A stretch of 64,000 nucleotides of DNA from Antarcticirhabdus aurantiaca (GTDB lineage: Bacteria; Pseudomonadota; Alphaproteobacteria; Rhizobiales; Rhizobiaceae), in NCBI RefSeq assembly GCF_009765365.1, contig NZ_VTOM01000007.1, positions 62,001 through 126,000 of the forward strand, in the 5' to 3' direction. The notes under the pieces are model-generated. The model was not told the DNA's origin. It was given only the letters and a program-made list of their open reading frames with translations, and did not search any database. This document shows positions 52,081 to 63,437 of this stretch, in pieces. The position numbers and the translations under genes are program-made. Within the stretch, counting starts at the first letter, position 1. The number at the start of each line of letters is the position of its first letter.

Positions 52081-52186
52081 TCGGAAGTGTCCTGTGGTGA
52101 GCGGCCCACCTCTTACGCCGCATCGCAAAATAAGCAAGGCAAGCTTGGCAACGGGGTCGCGGCGGCCATCCGCGGGGGGGCCGGCC

Positions 52187-52220
52187 AAAAACGCGAAACG
52201 GCGGACCGAGGCCCGCCGTT
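52187..52220 (-). terminator. Terminator of the purine-bolA-grxD gene run
   Basis: An 8-bp stem (52197-52204 with 52213-52220) lies 27 bases past the grxD stop. On the minus strand a T-run follows (complement of AAAAA at 52187-52191). Confidence 0.72.
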
Positions 52221-52246
52221 GCATGAAGAGGCTATGAACGCAGCGG

Positions 52247-52594
52247 TCAGCCGTTGGCCGCAGCCTGCGCCTTAGTCGCGATGCCGTTCTGGCCGAAGAA
52301 GTCCTGCAGCTCGCCGGCCTGGAACATCTCGCGGATGATGTCGCATCCGCCGACGAACTCGCCCTTCACGTAGATCTGCGGGATCGTCGGCCAGCTGCCG
52401 TATTCCTTGATCCCCTGGCGCAGCTCGTCCGAGGACAGGACGTTGACGCCCTTGTACTCGACGCCGAGGTAATCGAGAATCTGCACGACCTGCCCCGAGA
52501 ATCCGCATTGCGGGAAGGCGGGTGTGCCCTTCATGAAGACCACCACGTCGTTGGTCTTCACCTCGTTGTCGATCCAGTCGTTGATGCCGGTCAT
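52247..52594 (-). CDS. grxD: Monothiol glutaredoxin Grx4/GrxD type
   Basis: A 115-residue glutaredoxin with the CGFS active site (C30-S33) after GTPAFPQ, and the glutathione-binding segments [23 protein letters not shown] glutaredoxins hold [2Fe-2S] clusters and deliver them with BolA. The bolA gene is in the same run, two genes upstream. Its ATG overlaps the stop of the coiled-coil gene by four bases. Confidence 0.95.
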   Translation of the reverse strand: MTGINDWIDNEVKTNDVVVFMKGTPAFPQCGFSGQVVQILDYLGVEYKGVNVLSSDELRQGIKEYGSWPTIPQIYVKGEFVGGCDIIREMFQAGELQDFFGQNGIATKAQAAANG

Positions 52595-52968
52595 GGTTGG
52601 GTTCCACTTTCGTCGTCGGGGGCGGTGGCCGCTTCTGGAAGATCGAGCTGGCGCTCCTCGATCTGCGTGATGCGGCTGGAGAGGTCGTATTCCGCGTTGA
52701 CGCGGTTGAGGACGTTGTTCTCCAGGAGAACGATGTCGGATCGAACTTCGTGCACGTCGCGGCGCAGGTTCGCAAGGTCGGTGCGAAGTCCGGCGATGTC
52801 GCGTTGGATCTCCGTGAAGCCTTCGCGCATGTCTCGGTCGAGACGCGAGATCAGCTCCTGCTGGCGCACGAACAGATCCACCATCTCGTTCTGCCGCCGG
52901 TCGATCCGACGGAGATAGGCAAGGGTGTGGCTGGCAAGCTGCTCGTCAGGCTTGGCGGCTTGGCTCAT
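52591..52968 (-). CDS. Small coiled-coil protein of unknown function
   Basis: A 125-residue, highly charged, wholly helical protein. Residues ~25-100 show heptads ([39 protein letters not shown]) that predict a coiled coil. There is no signal peptide or cysteine. It lies between bolA (7 bases) and grxD (four-base overlap), so it is cotranscribed with the Fe-S pair, but no function follows from sequence. Confidence 0.8.
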   Translation of the reverse strand: MSQAAKPDEQLASHTLAYLRRIDRRQNEMVDLFVRQQELISRLDRDMREGFTEIQRDIAGLRTDLANLRRDVHEVRSDIVLLENNVLNRVNAEYDLSSRITQIEERQLDLPEAATAPDDESGTQP

Positions 52969-52975
52969 CGTTCCC

Positions 52976-53209
52976 TCACTTCGGCGCGCTGGTCTGGAGC
53001 GCCAAGGCGTGGAGCTCGCCGCCCATGTTGCCGCCGAGCGCCTGGTAGACCATCTGGTGCTGCTGGACGCGCGACTTGCCCCGGAAGCTCTCGGCGACGA
53101 TTTCGGCGGCGTAGTGGTCGCCGTCGCCCGCGAGGTCGCGGATCGTCACCTGCGCGTCCGGGATCCCGTCCTTGATCATCCGTTCGATGTCGCGGGCGTT
53201 CATGGGCAT
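52976..53209 (-). CDS. BolA family protein
   Basis: A 77-residue BolA-like protein (75 if ATG 53203 is used; MPMN starts at 53209). It contains AAEIVAESFRGKSRVQQHQMVYQAL with the conserved His near residue 51, and HALALQT at the end. BolA proteins bridge [2Fe-2S] clusters with CGFS glutaredoxin, here encoded nearby. purL is 74 bases upstream. Confidence 0.92.
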   Translation of the reverse strand: MPMNARDIERMIKDGIPDAQVTIRDLAGDGDHYAAEIVAESFRGKSRVQQHQMVYQALGGNMGGELHALALQTSAPK

Positions 53210-53283
53210 GGGGCGCGTGTCCTGTGCGAGAGAAACGGCAGGGGCCGTTCTCCCAAGATAAGGGCGTCGGCCCCCGCGATCAA

Positions 53284-55518
<2,235 letters not shown>

Positions 55519-55645
55519 GCTTGGTACTCCTGCGAAGAAATGGCGGCCTCGGCCGCTGGCGGTTTGCCAGCCTCTAACATCGGGCGTGCGGCGCAAAAAG
55601 AGGCGGCGTCGCGCGTGCGGTGGATTGCGCGCGCGGAAAGGGCGG

Positions 55646-56092
55646 TCAGCTGACCGGCACCCAGTCGAGCGACCCGTCGCGGCAGGGCCGCGTGTCGGCG
55701 GAGCCGCGTAGGATCACCGCGTCGTCCTCGACTTGGCTGACCGGCCCCTCGACGATGCGCCGCTGGAGGACGACGAGCGCGTGGTCGACCCCGCGGCCCT
55801 TGGCGGGCGACCGGGCGCAGACGGCATAGCCGTCGACGCCCGCGGCCGACACGAAGCCGCGGCTGCGCTCGGCCGCGCGCCGTCGGAACACGGCGGAGAT
55901 CGTCGTGTCGAGATAGTCGTCCTCGGCGGCGGTCGGGCCGTTCGGCATGGTTGGCCGGAGCGGAGCGAAGCTCGGCAGGGGCGGCGATGCCGGCAGCTCG
56001 ACGAGGGCGAGCGGATCGGCGCCCGAGGTGCAGCCGCTCGCCAGAAGCGCCACGAGAGGCAGCATGAGCCTTGCTCCCATCCTCCGCATCAT
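55646..56092 (-). CDS. Putative lipoprotein of unknown function (148 aa)
   Basis: A 148-residue protein whose signal peptide ends in the lipobox LASGC (C21). The mature part is P-rich at first, then [38 protein letters not shown] and a late [12 protein letters not shown], with two cysteines. Its start overlaps the stop of the membrane-protein gene by four bases. No family recognised. It is the last gene before purL (127-base gap). Confidence 0.75.
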   Translation of the reverse strand: MMRRMGARLMLPLVALLASGCTSGADPLALVELPASPPLPSFAPLRPTMPNGPTAAEDDYLDTTISAVFRRRAAERSRGFVSAAGVDGYAVCARSPAKGRGVDHALVVLQRRIVEGPVSQVEDDAVILRGSADTRPCRDGSLDWVPVS

Positions 56093-56766
56093 CGCTTGAA
56101 TCCGCCCTCCGCCTCCAAGGCGCCGACGAGTTGCGCCGACAGCCGATCGACCTCGCGCAGCATCCATGCCGCGAAAGCGGCAAGATAAAGGTAAGCGGCG
56201 AGTTCGAGCGCTTCCTCGGTCCGGTAGAAGCCGCTCGCCTCGAGAAGCTCGGAGGACGCGATCATCCCCGCGGCCAGGACCGCCGGCCATGTCCACAGGA
56301 GATGACGCGCGACGATCAGGTTCTGGCGGAAGGTCAGGAGGCGCGGGCGGATCGAGGGTTTCAAAACGAGGCCGACGACGACGAGCAGCGCCATGGCGAC
56401 GTAGACGCCGTCCTTGAGGTTCCCGTCGATGCAGACGCCGCCCTCGTAGAAGGGACTGTCGCATCGCGGCGTTTCGCGCATGGCGGCCATGATCGCCGCG
56501 ACGGCGAAGACGAGGCTCGCCTGTCCGACGGCGAAGAGCCCGCGGGCGAAGGTGACGGTGAAGAGGCCGCTGGCGACGAGAAGAACCGCCACCTGGACCA
56601 GTTCGACCGGTCCGTCCTCGGCGAAGGTGCGGCCGAGCGCGTCGTCGTCGCGCCACCCGGTTCCGGCGAGAACGGCGAGGAGGACGAGGAGAGCCGCGCC
56701 GGCAAGCCAAGGGCCCGGGCGGGGAATCAGAGGAGCGCCGTCGGCGCTCCCTATGCGATGCTGCAA
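56089..56766 (-). CDS. Multi-pass membrane protein of unknown function (225 aa)
   Basis: About six hydrophobic segments: ~21-36, ~54-78, ~80-95, ~120-138, ~156-172 and ~186-200. A loop has two cysteines (RCDSPFYEGGVC) that could form a disulfide outside the membrane. I do not recognise the family. It overlaps the upstream lipoprotein gene by 16 bases and the downstream one by four, so the three are cotranslated. Confidence 0.72.
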   Translation of the reverse strand: MQHRIGSADGAPLIPRPGPWLAGAALLVLLAVLAGTGWRDDDALGRTFAEDGPVELVQVAVLLVASGLFTVTFARGLFAVGQASLVFAVAAIMAAMRETPRCDSPFYEGGVCIDGNLKDGVYVAMALLVVVGLVLKPSIRPRLLTFRQNLIVARHLLWTWPAVLAAGMIASSELLEASGFYRTEEALELAAYLYLAAFAAWMLREVDRLSAQLVGALEAEGGFKR

Positions 56767-57167
56767 CTGCCACTTCCTCTCGACCAGCGATCGACGTCGG
56801 CCGCGGCGCGCCGGCCGACCGCCTCGCCCATCAGCGGCCCGTAGACCGAAACCTCACCCGACCCGCTTCGCCCTTCGACCACGAGCAGCGGGCGCGCTTC
56901 GGGGCGGCCGCGCGGCACGAGCAGGAAGCGCGGTCGTCCCGAAAAGGACGATAGCTCGGGTGCGAGGCTGTAGGGCGAGAAGGCCGCGTCGCCCGACTTG
57001 AACCAGCAGCGGTTCGCCGCGAGCGTCAAACGCTCCATGCGGTCGAGCCCGGTGTCGGCGCTGGCGCTCGGCGCGCTCGGCTGGGGCGGGGGCGGTGCGG
57101 CGGGCGTTCCGCAGGCCGCGAGCGCCAGTCCGACGAGACTCAGCGCGGCGACGGTCGGCCGCTTCAC
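56751..57167 (-). CDS. Putative lipoprotein of unknown function (138 aa)
   Basis: Starts at a GTG that overlaps the purQ stop by four bases (GTGA). The signal peptide has the lipobox LAAC (C19), then a proline-rich linker ([10 protein letters not shown]). The remainder shows [16 protein letters not shown] and [18 protein letters not shown], compatible with a small beta-rich domain and two further cysteines. It is the first of three envelope genes inserted between purQ and purL. Confidence 0.75.
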   Translation of the reverse strand: MKRPTVAALSLVGLALAACGTPAAPPPPQPSAPSASADTGLDRMERLTLAANRCWFKSGDAAFSPYSLAPELSSFSGRPRFLLVPRGRPEARPLLVVEGRSGSGEVSVYGPLMGEAVGRRAAADVDRWSRGSGSCSIA

Positions 57168-57847
57168 GCGGCGGCCTTGGCGGGCGCGAGCCCGAGAACG
57201 CTCTCGAAGACGCCCCGTCCGTCGGTGCCGCCGTGCTCGGGCTCGACGAGGTTCTCGGGGTGCGGCATCAGGCCGAGCACGTTGCCCTCGGCCGACACGA
57301 TGCCGGCGATGTCGTTGATCGCGCCGTTCGGGTTGGTGCCCTCGGCGTAGCGGAAGACGACCCGGTTCTCGCCCTCGATGCGCTTCAGCGTCTCGGCGTC
57401 GGCGAAGAAGTTGCCGTCGTGGTGGGCGACCGGGCAGCGGATCACCTGGTTCTCGGCGTAGGCGGTGGTGAAGCGCGTCGCGGCGTTGGCGACCGAAAGC
57501 TTCACCTCGCGGCAGACGAAGCGCAGCGAGGTGTTGCGCATCAGGGCGCCCGGCAGGAGGCCGGCCTCGCACAGGATCTGGAAGCCGTTGCAGACGCCGA
57601 GCACCGGCACGCCCTTGGCGGCGGCCTCGGCGACGGCGCGCATGACCGGCGAGCGGGCGGCGATGGCCCCGCAGCGCAGATAGTCGCCGAAGGAGAAGCC
57701 GCCGGGCACCACGACGAGGTCGGCCGGGGGCAGCGCGGTCTCCGTCTGCCAGACGGTCTTGGGCGCCTTGCCGGTGATGGCGGTGAGAGCCGCGATCATG
57801 TCGCGGTCGCGGTTGAGGCCGGGGAGAAGGACGACGACGGTGTTCAT
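57164..57847 (-). CDS. purQ: Phosphoribosylformylglycinamidine synthase subunit PurQ
   Basis: A 227-residue class I glutamine amidotransferase that supplies ammonia to PurL. The nucleophile is in [10 protein letters not shown]; the His/Glu pair is in MPHPENL. The N-terminal PGLNRDRD replaces the more common PGSNCDRD. The ATG overlaps the stop of the secreted-protein gene by four bases. purS lies upstream beyond kptA. Confidence 0.96.
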   Translation of the reverse strand: MNTVVVLLPGLNRDRDMIAALTAITGKAPKTVWQTETALPPADLVVVPGGFSFGDYLRCGAIAARSPVMRAVAEAAAKGVPVLGVCNGFQILCEAGLLPGALMRNTSLRFVCREVKLSVANAATRFTTAYAENQVIRCPVAHHDGNFFADAETLKRIEGENRVVFRYAEGTNPNGAINDIAGIVSAEGNVLGLMPHPENLVEPEHGGTDGRGVFESVLGLAPAKAAA

Positions 57848-58407
57848 CGGGCGAGGCGGACCTTGGACAAAAGGCTGCGGGCGAAATCGAAGCGCTGGTC
57901 GGACCGGTCGCAGGTCGAGCAGCGAACCTTGACGAAGCGCCCGCCGACGACGGTCGTCGCCTGATAGAGCGATTTCCAGCCGTAGGGCGCCATCGTTTCG
58001 GCCGCATACCACGATTGCCGCCCGATCCATACGGTTTCCGGACCGGCGGTGATCTCGGAGCCCTCGCGCGCGTCCTCCAGGATGTCCGCTTCCGCCTCGT
58101 CGCCGATGGTGAAGGCGACGAGCCATGCACCGGGGACCGGCAGGCCGGGAATGGCCGAGTTCGGCACGGTGATCGTGCAGCTCTCCTGCGTCGACTTGCA
58201 GGTTTCCGTTTCGCAGGTGAGGACGACCGCGCGGGCGCCGGGGCCTTCTTCGAGGCGCGACGACCAGCCCTTGGGCACGGCGACGGCAAGGCCGTGGAGC
58301 GGACCGCTCCATTCGGGCGGTGCGGGTTCGGCATGTCCCGGGGGCGAGCTCGCGAGGAGGGCGAAGGCGGCGGGAACGATTGCCGACAGTGCCAAGCGTC
58401 GTCGCAT
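57844..58407 (-). CDS. Exported protein of unknown function (187 aa)
   Basis: A 187-residue protein with a signal peptide ([21 protein letters not shown]). The mature part has [17 protein letters not shown], a cysteine group [15 protein letters not shown] and [20 protein letters not shown]. Five or more cysteines suggest disulfides. No family recognised. It overlaps purQ by four bases and lies 61 bases after kptA. Confidence 0.72.
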   Translation of the reverse strand: MRRRLALSAIVPAAFALLASSPPGHAEPAPPEWSGPLHGLAVAVPKGWSSRLEEGPGARAVVLTCETETCKSTQESCTITVPNSAIPGLPVPGAWLVAFTIGDEAEADILEDAREGSEITAGPETVWIGRQSWYAAETMAPYGWKSLYQATTVVGGRFVKVRCSTCDRSDQRFDFARSLLSKVRLAR

Positions 58408-58468
58408 CGCTGCAACTCCCTGTCCCACGCGCAAGCGGCACTTCGGCGCCGCGCGATCGATCGCGATC

Positions 58469-59020
58469 CTATGGGATAGCGGCGCCTTCGAGAACCTCGA
58501 TATGCGCCGGCGGCACCGCCTCCACCAGCCAGACGCCGTTGTCGGAGCGGAAGAACACCGCACCGGCCGCCGCCATGCCGGCTGCGTCGATGCTGAGAAC
58601 GACGGGCTTGCCGCCGTGCCGCGCGCCGACGATGCGTGCTGTTTCGATGTCAGACGAGAGGTGGACGTGGTGGCGCGCGCCGCGGCGAAGACCCTCGGCC
58701 AGGATGGCGCCGAGCACGTTGCGGCTCGTTCCATGATACAGCCGCTTAGGGGGCTCGGCCGGGGCCAAATCGAGGTCGACGGAGACGCTGTGCCCCTGCG
58801 CGGCGCGGACGCGGCCGTCTTTGATGGTGAAACGCTGCTTCGGGCTCTCGGCGATCACGCGGCGGACATCATCCGCTTCCGCGCCGAGGCGGGATTTCAC
58901 GGCCCGGCAGAGCGCATCGAAATCCGTCCAGCCCGCCTCGTCCAGCACGAGTCCCGCCGCAGCTGGGTCATGGCGCAGGACGAGGCTCATGTATTTGGAA
59001 ATGGCGGCGTCGCGCGCCAT
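58469..59020 (-). CDS. kptA: RNA 2'-phosphotransferase (Tpt1/KptA family)
   Basis: A 183-residue protein with all KptA signatures: SLVLRHDP (R16-H17), RFTIKDGRVRAAQGHSV (H77), LYHGTSR, HVHLS and VGARHGGKPVVL. The family moves an internal RNA 2'-phosphate to NAD+, forming ADP-ribose 1'',2''-cyclic phosphate. In eukaryotes it finishes tRNA splicing; the bacterial substrate is unclear. It lies between purS (48 bases) and the secreted-protein gene on the same strand. Confidence 0.94.
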   Translation of the reverse strand: MARDAAISKYMSLVLRHDPAAAGLVLDEAGWTDFDALCRAVKSRLGAEADDVRRVIAESPKQRFTIKDGRVRAAQGHSVSVDLDLAPAEPPKRLYHGTSRNVLGAILAEGLRRGARHHVHLSSDIETARIVGARHGGKPVVLSIDAAGMAAAGAVFFRSDNGVWLVEAVPPAHIEVLEGAAIP

Positions 59021-59068
59021 GCCGGCCTCCGTGTCATCGGACGGACGGCGGAGACCGGCGCGTCCGCT

Positions 59069-59311
59069 TCAGGCGATCTCGACCGAGTAGTTCTCGATCA
59101 CCGTGTTGGCGAGGAGCTTCTCGCACATCTGCGACAGGCGCTCCTTGGCGCCCGCCTTGTCGTCGCCGTCGAGGACGACGTCGAAGACCTTGCCCTGGCG
59201 CACGCCCCCGACCCCGGAGAAGCCGAGGTTGGAGAGCGCGCCCTCGATGGCCTTGCCCTGCGGGTCGAGGACGCCGTTCTTCAGCGTCACGACGATGCGT
59301 GCCTTGATCAC
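59069..59311 (-). CDS. purS: Phosphoribosylformylglycinamidine synthase subunit PurS
   Basis: An 80-residue subunit that scaffolds the PurL-PurQ complex. It shows KARIVVTLKNGVLDPQGKAIEGAL and VGGVRQGKVFDV. Its presence shows that FGAM synthase is the three-subunit type. It follows purC by 70 bases and is followed by kptA rather than purQ. Confidence 0.95.
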   Translation of the reverse strand: MIKARIVVTLKNGVLDPQGKAIEGALSNLGFSGVGGVRQGKVFDVVLDGDDKAGAKERLSQMCEKLLANTVIENYSVEIA

Positions 59312-59381
59312 GAAATCCGCCTGTCCCTGGAATAAACGAGCTTCAATGCCGGTGCCGGCTGCTTGACGGGCCGACGCCGCC

Positions 59382-60146
59382 TTACTTGACCAGCACCGGC
59401 CCCGAAGGGCGGGGCGGCTCGTTCTCGTTCATGATGCCGAGGCGGCGCGCCACTTCCTGGTAGGCCTCGACGAGGCCGCCCATGTCGCGGCGGAACCGGT
59501 CCTTGTCGAGCTTGTCCTGGGTCTGGACGTCCCAGAGGCGGCACGAATCGGGCGAGATCTCGTCGGCGACGATGATGCGCATCATGTCGCCCTCGAAGAG
59601 CCGGCCCGTCTCGATCTTGAAGTCGACGAGCTGGATGCCGACGCCGAGGAAGAGGCCAGATAGGAAGTCGTTGACACGGATGGCGAGCGCCATGATGTCG
59701 TCGATCTCCTGGGGCGAGGCCCAGCCGAAGGCGGTGATGTGCTCTTCCGAGACCATCGGGTCGTCGAGCGCGTCGGCCTTGTAGTAGAACTCGATGATCG
59801 AGCGCGGCAGCACCGTGCCTTCCTCGATGCCGAGGCGCTTGGCGAGCGAGCCCGCCGCGATGTTGCGCACCACGATCTCGAGCGGGATGATCTCGACTTC
59901 CTTGATCAGCTGCTCGCGCATGTTCAGCCGACGAATGAAGTGCGTCGGGATGCCCATCTTGTTGAGGTGCGAGAAGATGTATTCCGAGATGCGGTTGTTG
60001 AGGACGCCCTTGCCGTCGACGATCTCGTGCTTCTTCTTGTTGAAGGCGGTGGCGTCGTCCTTGAAGAACTGGACCAGGGTGCCAGGCTCGGGACCCTCGT
60101 AGAGGATCTTTCCCTTGCCTTCGTAGATCCGGCGGCGACGTGTCAT
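59382..60146 (-). CDS. purC: SAICAR synthetase (phosphoribosylaminoimidazole-succinocarboxamide synthase)
   Basis: A 254-residue ligase that joins CAIR and aspartate. It begins [33 protein letters not shown] and [12 protein letters not shown] are signatures. Two ATGs are adjacent (60149 and 60146); the second gives the usual rhizobial length. It opens the minus-strand purine run. Confidence 0.96.
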   Translation of the reverse strand: MTRRRRIYEGKGKILYEGPEPGTLVQFFKDDATAFNKKKHEIVDGKGVLNNRISEYIFSHLNKMGIPTHFIRRLNMREQLIKEVEIIPLEIVVRNIAAGSLAKRLGIEEGTVLPRSIIEFYYKADALDDPMVSEEHITAFGWASPQEIDDIMALAIRVNDFLSGLFLGVGIQLVDFKIETGRLFEGDMMRIIVADEISPDSCRLWDVQTQDKLDKDRFRRDMGGLVEAYQEVARRLGIMNENEPPRPSGPVLVK

Positions 60147-60217
60147 CATAGAGCTCGATCGTGAATGGGCGCGGCGCGCCTTGTGGAGCGCGCGGAATCT
60201 CGGGTCGGTCGTGCGGG

Positions 60218-60246
60218 TGAATAGACCATACGCGACTTTATAACAA
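60218..60246 (-). promoter_or_regulatory. Possible sigma-70 promoter of purC
   Basis: On the minus strand, TTGTTA (60241-60246) and TATTCA (60218-60223) are 17 bases apart, 72 bases before the purC ATG. The match is moderate. The gap 60147-60382 shows no gene. Confidence 0.4.
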
Positions 60247-60382
60247 TCGCGGGTAACCAAGTCGTGCCGCGCTGCGGAAAATGCAAGGTCATGGTTTCCG
60301 GGCGACCCGGTGCCTTCAAATGACCCGCGCGGGCCCTATTGATACCCAGCGAACAGCCTCACCAGAACGGGAAAGGAAGGTC

Positions 60383-60700
60383 ATGTCGTTCAACGATCGC
60401 GAGCGCGATTTCGAGAGCCGCTTCGCTCACGACGAGGAGCTGCGCTTTCGCGTCACCGCCCGCCGCAACAAGCTGCTCGGGCTCTGGGCCGCGGAGAAGC
60501 TGGGCCTTTCCGGCCAAGATGCGGAAACCTACGCGCAGGACGTCGTGAAGGCCGACTTCCAGCGCGAGGGCGAGGAGGACGTGTTCGAGAAGATCCGGCA
60601 CGACTTCGACGCCGGAAAGGTGGACCAGTCCGACCACCAGATCCGTCGCCACATGGCGGACTTCCTGATCGAGGCGGAACAGCAGATCCGCTCGGCCTGA
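60383..60700 (+). CDS. F1FO-ATPase zeta subunit/inhibitor (DUF1476)
   Basis: A 105-residue helical protein: MSFNDRERDFESRFAHDEE, RNKLLGLWAAEKLGL, DVFEKIRHDF. The family is the alphaproteobacterial zeta protein, shown in Paracoccus to bind and inhibit the F1 ATPase; the inhibitory part is the N-terminal helix. AAGGAAGG lies immediately upstream of the ATG at 60383. The gene stands alone, away from the ATP synthase operons. Confidence 0.92.
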   Translation: MSFNDRERDFESRFAHDEELRFRVTARRNKLLGLWAAEKLGLSGQDAETYAQDVVKADFQREGEEDVFEKIRHDFDAGKVDQSDHQIRRHMADFLIEAEQQIRSA

Positions 60701-60730
60701 GTCGCCCCGACGATCGCCTCGCAGCCGGCC

Positions 60731-61291
60731 TCAGGCGTGGGTCGGCAGCTTGGCGATGAATTTTCCGAAGGTCAGAAGGCCCTCGGGCCAGGGTCCGTGA
60801 CCGCTCTCGGCGTTGAGATGACCCGACTCGCCGGCGTCGACGAACACCGAGCCCCAGGCCGCCGCGACGTCCTCCGCCGTCTCGTAGGCCGAGAACGGAT
60901 CGTTGCGGCTGGCGACCACCATGCTCGGAAAGGGCAGTGGGTCGCGCGGATAGGGGCCGAAGGTCATCAGGTGCTTGGGCCGGATCGCCTCGTTGGCCAC
61001 GTCCGGCGGCGCCACGAAGAAGGCGCCGGCCACCGGCCGATGGAAGAGGTGCAGGGCCTGCACCACCGCCGCGACGCCCAGCGAATGGGCCACGATGACG
61101 ACGGGCCGCGCCGATTCGTTGACCGCGGCCGCCACGGCGTGCGTCCAGTCCTCGCGCACCGGCTTCGTCCACTCGGCCTGCTCCACGCGGCGCGCCGTCG
61201 AGAGCTTTCGCTCCCACCGGGTCTGCCAGTGGTTTTCGGGGGAGCCCTTGTATCCGGGCACGATGAGGATGTCGGCTTGGCTGACGCGCAT
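60731..61291 (-). CDS. Alpha/beta hydrolase, RBBP9/YdeN family
   Basis: A 186-residue serine hydrolase. VPGYKGSPENHWQTRWE at the N-terminus is the family signature; the nucleophile elbow is AHSLG; the acid and histidine are in SRNDPFS and ESGHLNAESG. Substrates of the bacterial enzymes are unknown. It is followed on the same strand by no close partner. Confidence 0.88.
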   Translation of the reverse strand: MRVSQADILIVPGYKGSPENHWQTRWERKLSTARRVEQAEWTKPVREDWTHAVAAAVNESARPVVIVAHSLGVAAVVQALHLFHRPVAGAFFVAPPDVANEAIRPKHLMTFGPYPRDPLPFPSMVVASRNDPFSAYETAEDVAAAWGSVFVDAGESGHLNAESGHGPWPEGLLTFGKFIAKLPTHA

Positions 61292-61344
61292 GGTGCGGCG
61301 AATTGGGGAGGAGGGCGGCGCCTGTCAAGCGACTCGCGCATCGA

Positions 61345-61767
61345 TCACGGTCGGGATGGACGCGTGCCCACGACCTGAATGGGCCCGACGAGGTAGCCGT
61401 CCGGATCGGCGACCACGAACTGCTTCTGACCGATCTCGTCGGCGGCGCGTCGATACCAGCGCTCCTCCAATGGAAGAACGAGCGGCAGGCCGGCCGCTAG
61501 AACTCTGGCCTGCACCGCCCTCACGTCGGGCACGGCGAGTTGGATGTTCAAGCCGGCGCCGAGCGGACGGCGCAGGCGCTCATCCACGTGGAAGCCTCGC
61601 CCGAGATCGATCTGGTCGATCATCAGTTCCGCGCTGCCCAACTCGAGGTATGCAAAGCCCTTCACCTCGCGAGCGTAGCGGATTGAGAAGCCGATCAGAT
61701 CGCAATAGAAGGCAAGGCTCCGGCGCCAGTCGAAGACCGTGAGTTCGGGGACGAGGGCGTTGAGCAT
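61345..61767 (-). CDS. VOC family protein (glyoxalase/bleomycin-resistance fold)
   Basis: A 140-residue single VOC domain: ELTVFDWRRSLAFYCDLIGF, FAYLELGSAELMIDQ, and a C-terminal FVVADPDGYLVG. Such proteins bind metals or sequester drugs such as bleomycin. The substrate cannot be read. It lies between the hydrolase and cardiolipin synthase genes, 15 bases after the latter on the same strand, so it may be cotranscribed. Confidence 0.85.
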   Translation of the reverse strand: MLNALVPELTVFDWRRSLAFYCDLIGFSIRYAREVKGFAYLELGSAELMIDQIDLGRGFHVDERLRRPLGAGLNIQLAVPDVRAVQARVLAAGLPLVLPLEERWYRRAADEIGQKQFVVADPDGYLVGPIQVVGTRPSRP

Positions 61768-61782
61768 CCGGGCCTCCCGCGG

Positions 61783-63285
61783 TCACAGCAGCGGGCTGAT
61801 CAGGCGCATGATGTTCTCGCCGAGCTGGGGGAAGAAGCCGCGGCGCTCCCATTCGGCGGCGACGAGGCGGTGGCTCTTCTGCATGTAGTCGCGCTCGATG
61901 CGGCGCAGCTGCGCGACGAGTTCGCCGTCATAGGCGATCAGCGTCACCTCCGAATTCAGCTCGAAGGAGCGCCTGTCCATGTTCGCCGAGCCGACGACGG
62001 CGATGTCGTCGTCGATCGACAGGTGCTTGGCGTGGAGGAAGCGCTCCCGGTAGAGCATGACCTCGACGCCCGAGGCCAGCAGCTCGTCGTAATAGGAGCG
62101 CTGGGCGAGGTCGATGTAGAGGCTGTTGGTCGTCGAGGTGACGAAGAGCGTGACCTCGACGCCCTTGTCCACGGCGGTGCGCAGTGCCCGCAGAAGCGGC
62201 TCGTTCGGAATGAAGTAGGGTGTGGCGAGGACCACGCGCTCACGGGCATTGTGGATGAGATCGGCGAAGAGGATGTCGACGCCCGAATCCGGGTAGTCCG
62301 GTCCCGTCGGCATGATCTGCGCCATGGCCGTTCCGGGATAATCGTTCGGGTCGGACGGCGGCATCAGGGCCGGGGAGGCGATGTCCTCCTCGGTTTCCAG
62401 GAACCAGTCGCCGATGAAGATCGCCTGGAGCTCCAGGACCGCAGGGCCGAGAACGCGGGCCATGACCTCGCGGTAGAAGGTCTTCGGCTCGTATTCGATG
62501 CGGTGCATGTTCTGCGACCCGACCCAGCCGATCAGGCCGTCGATGACGACGATCTTGCGGTGGTTGCGCAGATCGAAGCGCGTCGCCCGGTTCCAGAAGC
62601 GCAAGGGCAGGATCACGCGAAGGTCGACGCCCGTACCCTCCAGGCGCTCGGCGATGGCGCGCCGGTCCGAGGAGGAGCCGACGGCGTCGATCAGGAGCCG
62701 GCAGGTGACGCCGCGGGCCGCCGCCCGCTCGAGCGCCCGCAGCACCTTGTTGCCCGCCTCGTCGTTCTGGAGGATGTAGAACATGATATGCGCGTGGTCG
62801 GTCGCGCGGTCGATGTCGGCCGCGATCGCGTCGACGACGCGGTTGTAGTCGGCGTCGAGACGGATGGCGTTGCCGGGCACCGCCGGCATGCGGCCGAGCT
62901 TCTGGACGAGGTTGGCCGAGCGCCTGTGATCGTCGGGCAGCTCGTGGGCGCGGTTCATCTCGTCGAGCGAGAGTTCCTGGACGGCCTCGCGGATGATCGC
63001 GGGCAGGCGCTTGAGCCGCTCCTTGCGCCAGCGCGGGTGCTCGGCATGGCCGAAGACGGCGTAGAGCAGCAGCGCGATGAATGGCATGAAGAAGAAGAGG
63101 ATCATCCACGCCTGCGCCGCGGCCGGCGAGCGGCGGAAGGGGATGTAGACGAGCGCGCCGAAGATGATGATCCAGTTGGCGGCCGACAGCGCCGCTGTCC
63201 AGATCCACCCGTCGAAGAAGCCCGAATCCAAGAAACAACTCCGCCGTGAGCGCGCTCCGCCGCCGGCGCGCAACCGCTGGACCAT
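61783..63285 (-). CDS. cls: Cardiolipin synthase (phospholipase D family)
   Basis: A 500-residue protein with two N-terminal membrane segments (~28-48, ~58-80). Two HKD active sites are present: NHRKIVVIDGLIGWVGSQN and HAKHLSIDDDIAVVGSANMD. It makes cardiolipin from phosphatidylglycerol. The start is uncertain: ATG 63285 adds an unusual basic lead (VQRLRAGGGARSRRS), and a TTG at 63231 would give a tidier N-terminus. Confidence 0.92.
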   Translation of the reverse strand: MVQRLRAGGGARSRRSCFLDSGFFDGWIWTAALSAANWIIIFGALVYIPFRRSPAAAQAWMILFFFMPFIALLLYAVFGHAEHPRWRKERLKRLPAIIREAVQELSLDEMNRAHELPDDHRRSANLVQKLGRMPAVPGNAIRLDADYNRVVDAIAADIDRATDHAHIMFYILQNDEAGNKVLRALERAAARGVTCRLLIDAVGSSSDRRAIAERLEGTGVDLRVILPLRFWNRATRFDLRNHRKIVVIDGLIGWVGSQNMHRIEYEPKTFYREVMARVLGPAVLELQAIFIGDWFLETEEDIASPALMPPSDPNDYPGTAMAQIMPTGPDYPDSGVDILFADLIHNARERVVLATPYFIPNEPLLRALRTAVDKGVEVTLFVTSTTNSLYIDLAQRSYYDELLASGVEVMLYRERFLHAKHLSIDDDIAVVGSANMDRRSFELNSEVTLIAYDGELVAQLRRIERDYMQKSHRLVAAEWERRGFFPQLGENIMRLISPLL

Positions 63286-63437
63286 CGCGATGCAAGATGG
63301 GGCGCACCGCGACGATTCGTGTCCCCCCGGCCCGCATCATTACCAAAGCTTCAGGTCGGCGGCGCGCTTTTGCCTCGATCGCGACGCGTGGCTGCCCTAC
63401 AACGCCGACGAGGCTTCGCAGCCGGAGAGGTAAGAGA

